A stretch of 64,000 nt of DNA, taken from NCBI RefSeq assembly GCF_008369935.1, contig NZ_VTUZ01000035.1:47296-111295 (forward strand), given 5' to 3'. The DNA is from Paraburkholderia panacisoli (lineage in GTDB: Bacteria > Pseudomonadota > Gammaproteobacteria > Burkholderiales > Burkholderiaceae). The translations under genes and the position numbers were made by a program. Of the stretch, positions 1-7,786 are shown in pieces (the first letter of the stretch is position 1; each line of letters opens with the position of its first letter). The notes under the pieces were generated by a model. It saw nothing but the letters and a program-made list of their open reading frames with translations, was not told the origin of the DNA and did not search any database.

Positions 1-268
1 GATCTGGAATTTCACGGACTCAGCTTCATGATCGCGCCTGCGAAACAGGTGTGGCGACCTCGCTGGCGTGGGGCCCTGGTAGTATCAGCGCAAACTCAGG
101 CCCGGCACCGCTTAAGGCGCTTGGCGGGCAGGACCGGACAAACGGCCGGACCATACCAGGCAATCTGTTTTCCAAAGGACCGGTACGTCGAAAGGTTGCG
201 CAACGCGGTTGAGCTGCCCCTGCGCTCAACCGCAGTTCCCGCAGGCGGGAGACGTCCGGGTAGAGAGC

Positions 269-1066
269 ATGACTGATGTCGCTTCCACACGCGCCACAAT
301 GTGTTCAAGCTCACGCCCTACGGCTGACGATTTGAATGCCCCAGCCATACGGCAGGCGCGCATCGATCTTGCCGCGTGCTTTCGCATGGCTTCGCGACTC
401 GGCCTTCACGAGGGGATTTGCAATCACTTCTCCGCGTTGGTGCCGGGCTATCCGACGCTCTTTCTGGTCAACCCGCTCGGTTACGCATTCGATGAAATCA
501 CCGCGTCCAGCCTGCTGGTCTGCAACTTCGACGGTGATGTTCTTGCGGGAGAGGGAAAGCCCGAAAGCACGGCCTTTCATATCCATGCGCGGGTGCACAT
601 GCGTCATCCCCATGCGGTCGCCTGCTTTCATACCCACATGCCGAACGCGACCGCGTTGTCAATGCTCGAGGGGCCGCCATTGAGATGGGCCGGCCAGACG
701 TCGCTGAGGTTTTATGGCCGGCTCGCCGTGGATGAGCACTACGGCGGCCTCGCGTTTGACAGCGGTGAGGGCGACCGCATCGCCACCGCGCTCGGGAGCG
801 CGGACGTGATCTTCCTGAAGAACCACGGCGTCATGGTCGTGGCTCGAAGCATCGCGCAGGCATGGGACGATCTTTACTATCTCGAACGTGTGTGCGAAGT
901 AGAACGCCTGGCGCTTTCAACAGGCGTGCCGCTCAAGCCAGTCGATCCCGGCATCGCGCGCTTGACCTTCGAACAAATGGAGTCTGTCGCCGACGAAGGC
1001 AGTCAGCTGCACCTCGATAGCATCAAACGCAGACTGGACAAGCTGGAACCCGACTACCGGGATTGA
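269..1066 (+). CDS. class II aldolase/adducin family protein
   Basis: A 265-residue protein of the class II aldolase/adducin fold, a zinc-dependent family of aldolases, epimerases and decarboxylases that act on phosphorylated or free hydroxy-carbonyl compounds. The zinc-site signature FHTHMPN and the later LKNHGVMV segment are both visible, as expected for the family. An upstream in-frame ATG at 209 exists, but the ATG at 269 follows a GGGTAGAGAG purine run and starts nearer the conserved domain, so it is preferred. The gene converges on a LysR gene and has no obvious operon partner. The reaction cannot be told from sequence; adducin-like members next to catabolic genes often have unknown substrates. 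Confidence 0.85.
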   Translation: MTDVASTRATMCSSSRPTADDLNAPAIRQARIDLAACFRMASRLGLHEGICNHFSALVPGYPTLFLVNPLGYAFDEITASSLLVCNFDGDVLAGEGKPESTAFHIHARVHMRHPHAVACFHTHMPNATALSMLEGPPLRWAGQTSLRFYGRLAVDEHYGGLAFDSGEGDRIATALGSADVIFLKNHGVMVVARSIAQAWDDLYYLERVCEVERLALSTGVPLKPVDPGIARLTFEQMESVADEGSQLHLDSIKRRLDKLEPDYRD

Positions 1067-1121
1067 CGTGCGCGATGACGTCTGGTCGCATCGCAGCGTC
1101 GCCGCGCGCGGTCACATAGGG

Positions 1122-2114
1122 TCAGGCTGCGGTTGTACGTACCGTCGACTCATCGGCGCACAGGTCCTGCACGCGCTGATCATGCTGAGCCTGTTCGCTG
1201 CCGACGCGCGGCAGCCACGGCTGTTGCAATGTCGACGCGTGGAGAAGCTCGAGAAAACGCGTCGCGCGCAGCGAGCGTCCATGCCGCGAGCTGATCAATG
1301 CGACGATGTCCGCGTCCGGTTGCGTCCATGCGTCGAGCAGTGCGACAAGCCGCCCCGCGTGCAGATGTTCGGCGACGTCCCACTCGGAACGCGCAATGAT
1401 GCCGAGCCCGGCAAGCGCCCAATCTCGCACGGTGCCACCGTCATTGCTGGTCAGCACCGGCTCGATCCTGACGCTCGCCGGCGCGCCCTGGTGTTTCGGC
1501 GTGAAACGCCACATCGTCACGTCTTCATCGTTTTCGCGCAGCGCGATGCAGTCGTGCATGCGCAGTTCGTCCGGATGCTGTGGCGCTCCGCGCCGCGCCA
1601 GGTAGCGCGGCGCGGCGCACAGGATACGGCGATTAGGTGCAAGGCGCCGGCTGACGAGCGACGAATCGCGCAATTCGCCGATATGCACCATCAGGTCCCA
1701 CATGTCGTCCGAAAAGCGCGCGGGGCGATCGGACAACATAAGGCTTGCGCTCACTTCAGGATACAGGCTGCGAAATTGAGCAATGGCCGGAGCGACGTAA
1801 CGTTGCCCGAAACCGAGCGGAGCGATCACGCGCAGATGCCCGGCCACCGTGCCGCGTCGCGACGCGAGTGTATCGGACAGATTGCCGATGTCATCGCAGA
1901 TCCGGCGCGCGTGTACCGCAAGCAGTTCGCCCTCGTCGGTGAGCACCATGCGCCGGCCTGACCGGTCGATTAACCGCATGCCCAGCCGGTTTTCCAGAAG
2001 ACGAAGTCGCTGCGTAACCGCGGGCGGTGTGACATCGAGCTTGCGTGCGGCATCCGCCAGCGAGACGGCGCTCGTGAGCGTGATGAAAAAGTGCAGGTCC
2101 TCGGTCGAGATCAT
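1122..2114 (-). CDS. LysR-type transcriptional regulator
   Basis: A 330-residue LysR-family regulator. The N-terminal winged helix-turn-helix (LADAARKLDVTPPAVTQRLR) is followed by a periplasmic-binding-protein-like effector domain. The start at 2114 (MISTEDLHFF) matches the usual LysR beginning; a longer frame to 2141 is possible. It lies downstream of the large Rieske/racemase operon in the same orientation, separated by about 260 bases, and converges with the aldolase gene. Its target could be either neighbour; no clear T-N11-A palindrome was found between 2115 and 2374. Confidence 0.9.
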   Translation of the reverse strand: MISTEDLHFFITLTSAVSLADAARKLDVTPPAVTQRLRLLENRLGMRLIDRSGRRMVLTDEGELLAVHARRICDDIGNLSDTLASRRGTVAGHLRVIAPLGFGQRYVAPAIAQFRSLYPEVSASLMLSDRPARFSDDMWDLMVHIGELRDSSLVSRRLAPNRRILCAAPRYLARRGAPQHPDELRMHDCIALRENDEDVTMWRFTPKHQGAPASVRIEPVLTSNDGGTVRDWALAGLGIIARSEWDVAEHLHAGRLVALLDAWTQPDADIVALISSRHGRSLRATRFLELLHASTLQQPWLPRVGSEQAQHDQRVQDLCADESTVRTTAA

Positions 2115-2374
2115 TGCCTTAAGCGTTGGCGCAGCGATCACGCGATCTTAGTCCGTGGCTTTATTGATCGCCATTACTTTCTCGCGTCTCAATTGAGCGA
2201 TTCCTGCCTATCTGTCGTGGTCATCGCGCGGTACCAGTGAGCGGCACTACTGGCAGCAGAAAAACAGTATTTCAGAATTCGTGAGGAAGTTCACCTCGGT
2301 CGCTCCCACTCGCGGCCGCCTGTTCGCCGGAATGCGAGTGGCTGGCATACCATCCGGCCGCGTACGTGTCCGAT

Positions 2375-3079
2375 TCATCGCCCCAGCAACACCCCATACC
2401 CACCGGACGACGACATAACCCCCAGCTTCTTCAAGCAATACCACAACAAAGCCGAATTGCTGGCGATCACGGGGCGGCCGATCCCGTCTTCGATTGACTG
2501 GATGACACTGCTGACCCGAATCCCCGCGCAACTGATCAGCAGCGCGTCGAATTCGCGCGGCAAGCTTGTGGCGATTTGCAACCACACCTCCGGTGACAAC
2601 GTACCCTGCTCGTATGGCGTCGCGCAGGCACGGCTCGATTCGGCGACGACCTCGAAGCCGCGCTCGGCAAGAAAAGTCTTCTCTTTCGCAACGACGTGCG
2701 GTCCATACGCGGTCACTAGCCCCAGTTTCCGTGCGCCGACGGCGTCGCACGCGGCGAGCACGGCCTCGATCGTCGTGACGGCCGCGATGTTCGTCGCGGC
2801 CTCGACCCGTGCATTGATCGCTTCCGGACCATTCACGACTCCGGCCGCCGTGCAATTGGTCGCGATCAAGTCGACCTTCGCGTCGGCAAGCAGTTGGGCG
2901 TGCAGTTCGATGTCGTCGATCAGCGTGCGATCGGATTCGATCGACGTGTCGCGAAACGGCAGACGCGTTGTTAAGAACTGTACGCCCTCGGGCGCCATCG
3001 CCTGAATTTCGAAGTCGCACAACCCGCCCGACGGATACAGATGTCCGATGCGCGCCAGATGACCGAAGCCGATGCTCAT
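2375..3079 (-). CDS. Asp/Glu racemase superfamily enzyme, maleate isomerase/arylmalonate decarboxylase type
   Basis: A 234-residue cytosolic enzyme of the aspartate/glutamate racemase superfamily. Two cysteines stand at the expected active-site positions, Cys76 in ATNCTAAG and Cys184 in LISCAGIR. Within the family a two-cysteine site goes with racemases and maleate cis-trans isomerases, whereas arylmalonate decarboxylase keeps only the second. The start at 3079 is chosen over the ATG six bases earlier because GAGGA then lies at proper spacing. It is the last gene of the twelve-gene Rieske operon, beside an EthD protein and an asparaginase-fold enzyme, so maleate to fumarate isomerisation at the end of a ring-cleavage route is a reasonable inference. 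Hydantoin or amino-acid racemisation is an alternative. Confidence 0.8.
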   Translation of the reverse strand: MSIGFGHLARIGHLYPSGGLCDFEIQAMAPEGVQFLTTRLPFRDTSIESDRTLIDDIELHAQLLADAKVDLIATNCTAAGVVNGPEAINARVEAATNIAAVTTIEAVLAACDAVGARKLGLVTAYGPHVVAKEKTFLAERGFEVVAESSRACATPYEQGTLSPEVWLQIATSLPREFDALLISCAGIRVSSVIQSIEDGIGRPVIASNSALLWYCLKKLGVMSSSGGYGVLLGR

Positions 3080-3100
3080 GACCATTCCTCGCCCGTCGAG

Positions 3101-3802
3101 TCAGTCGAAGACGGCCGTGCGCGCCGCCATCGGATGATGGATGTTGCCGCCCTCGAACGGCGGGAATTGCTCGAAGTCCTGGCGCATTGTGTGACGAACC
3201 GGCGAATGCATCGCGTCGGTGATCGCTTGCGCGCTGTCGAACATGAGCTTGTTGCGCTGCATGTAGTGCACCCGCGTCCACGGCATCGCATCGAGCCAGT
3301 CGATGCGCGTGAAAACTTCGATCTCGCGCACGCCCGGGAAGTCGAACATGATCTGCGGATGGTGCGTGAGGTAATAGTTGATCCACTCGTCGAAGTCGAG
3401 CGCGCGACCCGGATAGTGAACCAGAAACTGACACGGCAGCGCGCCTTGCGGCACGCGCGCTTCGGAATCGGCGACGGGAAACGGCCGGCGCAGCATCGCC
3501 TGCTGTTCGACACGACATCCGGCGAGACTGGGAAAATCGGCCGCGGCGAGCGCTTGCAGGTGACCGCCCGCGGCGATCGGCGCTTCCAGATCGAACACCG
3601 TGCCGTAATCGAGCTGCATCGCGAAGGTGGGCGACGGGCCGTCCTGCGTGTAGTAGTCTTCGGCCGATTCAGGTGTGTAGAGGCGCGAGCGACACAACGC
3701 GGGCGTCGCGTTGACGACCGCGGCGATGCGCTCGAGATCGTCGGCGGCGATGCGCGCAGCCGGATCGGCGTGCACCCACGTCACGAGATATGAAAACTGC
3801 AT
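3101..3802 (-). CDS. EthD-domain (dimeric alpha/beta-barrel) protein
   Basis: A 233-residue protein that appears to contain two ferredoxin-like EthD/dimeric alpha-beta barrel units. The second half carries the typical segment LVHYPGRALDFDEWINYYL-THHPQ. EthD-type proteins are small accessory or lyase/cyclase-like proteins found in degradation clusters. The frame stays open far upstream to 4684, but that stretch is antisense to the asparaginase gene and is rejected; the start at 3802 has an AAGGAG run 12 bases upstream. It sits between the racemase-family gene (21 bases away) and the amidohydrolase gene. The biochemical role is not known. Confidence 0.75.
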   Translation of the reverse strand: MQFSYLVTWVHADPAARIAADDLERIAAVVNATPALCRSRLYTPESAEDYYTQDGPSPTFAMQLDYGTVFDLEAPIAAGGHLQALAAADFPSLAGCRVEQQAMLRRPFPVADSEARVPQGALPCQFLVHYPGRALDFDEWINYYLTHHPQIMFDFPGVREIEVFTRIDWLDAMPWTRVHYMQRNKLMFDSAQAITDAMHSPVRHTMRQDFEQFPPFEGGNIHHPMAARTAVFD

Positions 3803-3846
3803 GATTCGAAATGTCTCCTTAGCGGCCCATTCAGGTGTTAACGCGG

Positions 3847-4920
3847 TCACAACGTCAGCAGGATAGTCTGGATGGATTCGCGCCGCTGCGCCGGATCGCA
3901 CGTTGCATCGCCGCTCAAGGTCAGCGCGAGCATCAGGGCGATACGCAGCTTTTGCGGCGCGAGATCGCCGCCGGCGATCACGCCGTCGCGCGCGAGAAAC
4001 GCCTGGGGCGGCACGACGCCGCGCGCGGCGCGGCTCGACTGCACGACGGCCACACCGGCCTCCACAGCCCGGCGATACGCCGCCGCTTCGCCCGCCGCCG
4101 GCCGTCCCGGCACGAGCCCCGCGCTGACGAGCCCCGCGCTGCCCGCCGCGACGAGACTGTCGATGGCGGTGCCGTCGGCGCCCGCATACGACATGACGAT
4201 ATCGACGCGCGGCAGCGCGAACGGTGCATCCGCTTCGCGCAGCGCGCGGGCGAACCAGGCTGGCCCGTCCATGCCGCGCCGTGTGGCTGCCCCGCGCCGC
4301 CAGGTGACACGCGCATCGGGTTCGATGCGCGCAACCGGCCCGAAGCCCGGTGACTCGAATGCGTTCAGTTCGAAGCTGGCCGCCTTCGTCACGTCGCGCG
4401 GCGAGAACAGCCAGCCGTCCATCGCGACGAGCACGCCGTGTTCGGCACTCGCGGCGTCGCGTGCGGCGGCGATCGCCCCTCGCAGGTTTGCGAACACATC
4501 GCTGCCCGCGGTGTTGGCCGGCCGCTGCGCTCCTGTGACGATCACCGGCTGCGCGATATCGAGCACGAGTTGCAGGAACCATGCCGTTTCTTCGAGCGTG
4601 GCCGTGCCGTGCGTCACGATGAAGCCCGTGATCGACGGATCGTCGAGCGCCGCTCGCCGGATCAGGCGCGCCAGTTCGACCCAATCTGCCGGCTGGATCG
4701 CCACGCTGCCCAGGCTACGGAACGTGATGGGCAGTAGTTCGACATCAGGCGCAAGTTCGCCGAGCGTCGCGAGCAACGAATCGATCGGATGCACGACGCC
4801 GCTTTCCGAATACTCGATCCAGTCGAATGGTCCGCGCGCATGCATCGCGAACGTCCCGCCCGTGCCGATCACAGCGATCTTCGGCGCGCGCGATGTTCCA
4901 GTGGAAGGATAGCCCGTCAT
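3847..4920 (-). CDS. asparaginase-family amidohydrolase with altered active site
   Basis: A 357-residue protein of the L-asparaginase/glutaminase fold. The first catalytic motif GTGGTF is intact (Thr23). The second motif reads THGTATLEETAWF: Thr106 is present but the normally invariant aspartate that follows it, which contacts the substrate amino group in asparaginases, is Ala107. The catalytic lysine seems conserved at Lys179 (RDVTKA). The Ser-Gln/Asn pair that follows in bacterial enzymes reads Ser72-Val73. The fold is therefore clear, but the substrate probably lacks an alpha-amino group. The gene begins one base beyond the stop of the Rieske ferredoxin gene. An omega-amidase or maleamate/succinamate-type hydrolase is an inference from the adjoining maleate-isomerase-type gene. 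Confidence 0.82.
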   Translation of the reverse strand: MTGYPSTGTSRAPKIAVIGTGGTFAMHARGPFDWIEYSESGVVHPIDSLLATLGELAPDVELLPITFRSLGSVAIQPADWVELARLIRRAALDDPSITGFIVTHGTATLEETAWFLQLVLDIAQPVIVTGAQRPANTAGSDVFANLRGAIAAARDAASAEHGVLVAMDGWLFSPRDVTKAASFELNAFESPGFGPVARIEPDARVTWRRGAATRRGMDGPAWFARALREADAPFALPRVDIVMSYAGADGTAIDSLVAAGSAGLVSAGLVPGRPAAGEAAAYRRAVEAGVAVVQSSRAARGVVPPQAFLARDGVIAGGDLAPQKLRIALMLALTLSGDATCDPAQRRESIQTILLTL

Positions 4921-4921
4921 T

Positions 4922-5329
4922 TCAGCGGCTCAGGCGAACGTAAAGATTGCCATTGTCGATGCGCACTTCGTGGCGGCGCGTAGCGCGCACGATCGGCGCC
5001 GTCGTGCCCTCGCCTGTGCGCACGTCGACGAGGCCTGCGTGCAGCGGACATTCGATCTCGTGACCGTCGAGAAAGCCCTCGCTCAAAAGCGCGTTGCCGT
5101 GTGTGCAGATGTCGTCGAGCGCGTGGATCTCGCCATTGACGTGAAAGAGACCGACCTTCACCGATTCGATCGTCACACCCAGACAATCGTTGCCGTCGAA
5201 GCAGCGATCGAGTGCGCCGATGAGATGCCACGCATCGGCGGCGGCTGCCACCGCGCGGGCGGTCGTGACCGCCGCTTCGGGAGCGTGAACCGTGCGAGCG
5301 CACACGGAGGCAATAGGAATGACCGTCAT
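4922..5329 (-). CDS. Rieske [2Fe-2S] ferredoxin
   Basis: A 135-residue Rieske ferredoxin. The cluster ligands are visible as CTHGNALLSEG and ECPLHAG, the Cys-X-His and Cys-X2-His halves. The extra N-terminal segment of about 30 residues is alanine-rich and not conserved-looking. Its ATG overlaps the stop of the PyrD-like gene by four bases, so the two are translationally coupled. It is most likely the electron carrier between the FAD reductase at 7.8-9.1 kb and the Rieske oxygenase at 10.4-11.7 kb. It could also accept electrons from the PyrK-like subunit. Confidence 0.9.
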   Translation of the reverse strand: MTVIPIASVCARTVHAPEAAVTTARAVAAAADAWHLIGALDRCFDGNDCLGVTIESVKVGLFHVNGEIHALDDICTHGNALLSEGFLDGHEIECPLHAGLVDVRTGEGTTAPIVRATRRHEVRIDNGNLYVRLSR

Positions 5330-6264
5330 AGCACATAGTCCTTCTGAAGATTGATGACGTCGTGACGCTTCATCGCGCCGACCAGATCCACGATGCGCGC
5401 AATCCCACGTTGCTCGCAGAACGCGCGTAGCCCGTCGATGACGCGCGGCATTGCATTCGGCGTGACGAAGTTGGCCGTGCCCACCTGCACCGCCGTGCAA
5501 CCGGCAAGCATGAATTCAATGGCGTCTTCCGCCGTGCTGATGCCGCCGCAGCCAATGACGGGAATCTCCACGGCCTCCGCGCACTGGTAGGCCATGCGCA
5601 GCAGAATCGGCTTGGTCGCCGCGCCGGTCAGGCCGCCCATCACATTCGCGACGCGCGGCTTGAACGTCTGCACGTCGATTGCCATCGCGAGGATCGCGTT
5701 GCTGCACACGAGCGCGTCGGCGCCGGCGGCTTGCGCGGCGAGCGCGACTTCAACCATGTTGCCCGCATTCGGCGTCATCTTGACCCACACGGGAATGCCG
5801 GTGCTGGACTTCATCGCACTCACGACCTGGTACGTGGCGTCGGGGTCCATGCCGAACGCTTTGCCGTTCTTCTTCAGGTTGGGGCACGATACGTTCGCTT
5901 CGATTGCCGCGATGCCGCTCTTGCCGATGCGCGCCGCAAGCTCGCCGAATTCGGCCGCCGAATTCGCGGAGATGCTGCCCACGATCGGCGGCGTATAGCG
6001 CTGATAGAACGGCACCGTTGTGTTGATGTAATAGTCCGCGCCCTTGCTCGGAATGCCGATCGAGAACAGCGTCGCATCCTTGAACTCGGCGACGCGCGGC
6101 GGCGGCACGCCTTCGCGGATGTCGGCGGTGATCGTCTTGGTGACGATCGCGCCGAGGCAATTGAGATCGAACACGCGCGCGTTGCCGTCCGCGAAGGTGC
6201 CGGACGCGGGCATGACGGGATTGGCGAGCGTGAGGCCGCCCACCTTGACGCTCAGATCTACCAT
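5326..6264 (-). CDS. PyrD-like FMN dehydrogenase (dihydroorotate/dihydropyrimidine dehydrogenase family, class 1B type)
   Basis: A 312-residue FMN TIM-barrel protein closest in pattern to class 1B dihydroorotate dehydrogenase. It has the active-site loop NVSCPNLKKNGKAFG with the catalytic-base cysteine, the FG-DP segment, and the FMN phosphate segment VIGCGGISTAEDA. The start MVDLSVKVGGL is standard for the family. The start overlaps the end of the PyrK-like gene by seven bases, and the stop overlaps the ferredoxin start. Inside a Rieske-oxygenase operon it is unlikely to be the housekeeping pyrimidine-synthesis enzyme; an oxidoreductase acting on a heterocyclic or dihydro-ring pathway intermediate is inferred. 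Confidence 0.85.
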   Translation of the reverse strand: MVDLSVKVGGLTLANPVMPASGTFADGNARVFDLNCLGAIVTKTITADIREGVPPPRVAEFKDATLFSIGIPSKGADYYINTTVPFYQRYTPPIVGSISANSAAEFGELAARIGKSGIAAIEANVSCPNLKKNGKAFGMDPDATYQVVSAMKSSTGIPVWVKMTPNAGNMVEVALAAQAAGADALVCSNAILAMAIDVQTFKPRVANVMGGLTGAATKPILLRMAYQCAEAVEIPVIGCGGISTAEDAIEFMLAGCTAVQVGTANFVTPNAMPRVIDGLRAFCEQRGIARIVDLVGAMKRHDVINLQKDYVL

Positions 6265-7142
6265 GATGTCGTTTCCTGTAAATCGAAGACGGGGCCTTCG
6301 CAGCACACGCGTCGGAAAGTCAGACGGTCGGAATCCGCCTGCTCGCGGAACGGACGAACGCACGCATAGCACGAGCCGATGCCGCAGCCCATGTGCTGCT
6401 CGATCGCGGTCTGTCCGGCCACGTTCCATGCCTTGCCGAGCTTCTGGAGCAGCATGAGAAGACGGTTCGAACCGCACGTGGAGAGGAAGTCGAACGGCGC
6501 TTCGGCGTGCAGCGCTTCGAGTTGCGCTTCGAGCCGCGCGGGATCGCTACTGCCGTCTTCATCGGTGACGATGTGAACCGTCGCGCCAGCTTCGCGCAGC
6601 CGGTCGGCGGACATCACGAACGCGTGGCTGCGCGCGCTGAGCACCGCGGTGACGCGCGCGCCGAGTGTGATCGCGCGCGCCGCGAGCGGCGCCAGCGTCG
6701 CGAGGCCGGCACCGCGCGCCACGAGCAGCACATGGCGTGTGCCTTCCGGTAACTGGAAGCCGCACCCGAGGGGCCCGAGCGCATCGAGCGTATCGCCCGG
6801 CTGCATCGTGGCCAGCCCTTGCGTGCCGGTGCCCTGCACTTTGTAGAGAAACTCGACCGTGCGCAGCACCGGATCGGCGCCATAGACGCTCATCGGCCGG
6901 CGCAGGAACGATGTGCCGGCGGCGCCCGGCGGGCACGCCAGATGGAAGAACTGGCCCGGCTGCGCGCTCGCGGCACCCGCCGGCGTCGCCACGATCATGT
7001 GCCGGTACTCGGCGTTGACTCGCGTGTTCTGCAGTACCTGGCACGCATGTTCTGCGATATCAAGCGCGATCTCGCCACAGCAGCGCGATTCGGCGCTGGT
7101 TTCGGTATGGGTCGCGCAAGGCGACGCTACGGTTTCTGTCAT
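6258..7142 (-). CDS. PyrK-like FAD/[2Fe-2S] electron-transfer subunit
   Basis: A 294-residue ferredoxin-NADP reductase-like protein of the PyrK family. The FAD segment RRPMSVYG, a nucleotide-binding stretch near GAGLATLAPLA and the C-terminal cluster motif MGCGIGSCYACVRPF with a later RVCCEGPVF supply the cysteines for a 2Fe-2S centre. About 35 cysteine-containing extra residues at the N-terminus are not typical. It is tightly coupled with the PyrD-like gene (seven-base overlap) and with the upstream NTF2-like gene (four-base overlap), so a heterotetrameric PyrD-PyrK complex passing electrons to or from NAD is expected. Confidence 0.87.
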   Translation of the reverse strand: MTETVASPCATHTETSAESRCCGEIALDIAEHACQVLQNTRVNAEYRHMIVATPAGAASAQPGQFFHLACPPGAAGTSFLRRPMSVYGADPVLRTVEFLYKVQGTGTQGLATMQPGDTLDALGPLGCGFQLPEGTRHVLLVARGAGLATLAPLAARAITLGARVTAVLSARSHAFVMSADRLREAGATVHIVTDEDGSSDPARLEAQLEALHAEAPFDFLSTCGSNRLLMLLQKLGKAWNVAGQTAIEQHMGCGIGSCYACVRPFREQADSDRLTFRRVCCEGPVFDLQETTSW

Positions 7143-7786
7143 GGCTGTTTGTCCTCGGTGCGGGCGACGCGCATGGCGTCGAGATCCGCGAAATTTCGGG
7201 CGATCGGCAGCTGTCCGTCGGCCAGGGTCATCATGTGGAGCGCTTCGAACTTCATGTAGCTGATCAGCCAGAGGCCGCTCGCCGCGTCGCGCCGGTAGCG
7301 CTCGGTCGTCACCGCGCCGAGCCACACCGCGCCCGCATCGGCGCCCTCGCGCAGCGCCACCTGCATCAGCCGCCAGTTCGCCTGCGCTTCGCCGCGCGCG
7401 ACGTCCACGCTCAGCGTCTCACTGACGTAGTAGTGCATCGCGAAGCGCCACGGCGACGCGAGAAACCAGCGCTCGATGGCCTCCCGGCCGACGAGGTCGC
7501 CGCCGAAGCCATTGCCGGCCGCCCAGACCGCGTCCTCGGTGAAACAGGCGGCCTGCTGGCGCGCAATGTCCTCTAGCGCCCCGGCGTCGAGCTTGCGGTA
7601 GTCGTCGGCGTACTTCGCGTCGGCGAGCGCGCCGTAGTGCGCCTTGAGCGCGCGGATCGCTTCGATGGCTTCGAGCCGCGCGACGCGCGCCGCAAGTGCC
7701 GCCACCTGCGCGTCGCCGTGCGACGACGCATCGGGCGCGTCGTTGCAGGTGCGCGCGCCAGCCAGTCCCATCGAGATGGCGTTCAT
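7139..7786 (-). CDS. NTF2/SnoaL-like protein, possible small subunit of the Rieske oxygenase
   Basis: A 215-residue protein with a cystatin-like NTF2/SnoaL fold pattern: an N-terminal helix (EAIRALKAHYGALAD), the helical stretch ARQQAACFTEDAVWAAG and later strands such as ANWRLMQVALREG. Beta subunits of ring-hydroxylating dioxygenases share this fold and a similar length. Given the alpha subunit, ferredoxin and reductase in the same operon, it may be the beta subunit. It could instead be a free-standing isomerase or dehydratase of the SnoaL type. It overlaps both neighbours by four bases (ATGA). Confidence 0.72.
   Translation of the reverse strand: MNAISMGLAGARTCNDAPDASSHGDAQVAALAARVARLEAIEAIRALKAHYGALADAKYADDYRKLDAGALEDIARQQAACFTEDAVWAAGNGFGGDLVGREAIERWFLASPWRFAMHYYVSETLSVDVARGEAQANWRLMQVALREGADAGAVWLGAVTTERYRRDAASGLWLISYMKFEALHMMTLADGQLPIARNFADLDAMRVARTEDKQP

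Noticed and set aside
1..268. Open plus-strand frame from the window edge to 276
   Set aside because: It could be the end of an upstream gene, but only a short, Arg-rich translation is visible and no family was recognised.
3803..4684. Long N-terminal extension of the EthD protein frame
   Set aside because: The extension is antisense to the asparaginase-fold gene, and a good start with a ribosome-binding site exists at 3802.
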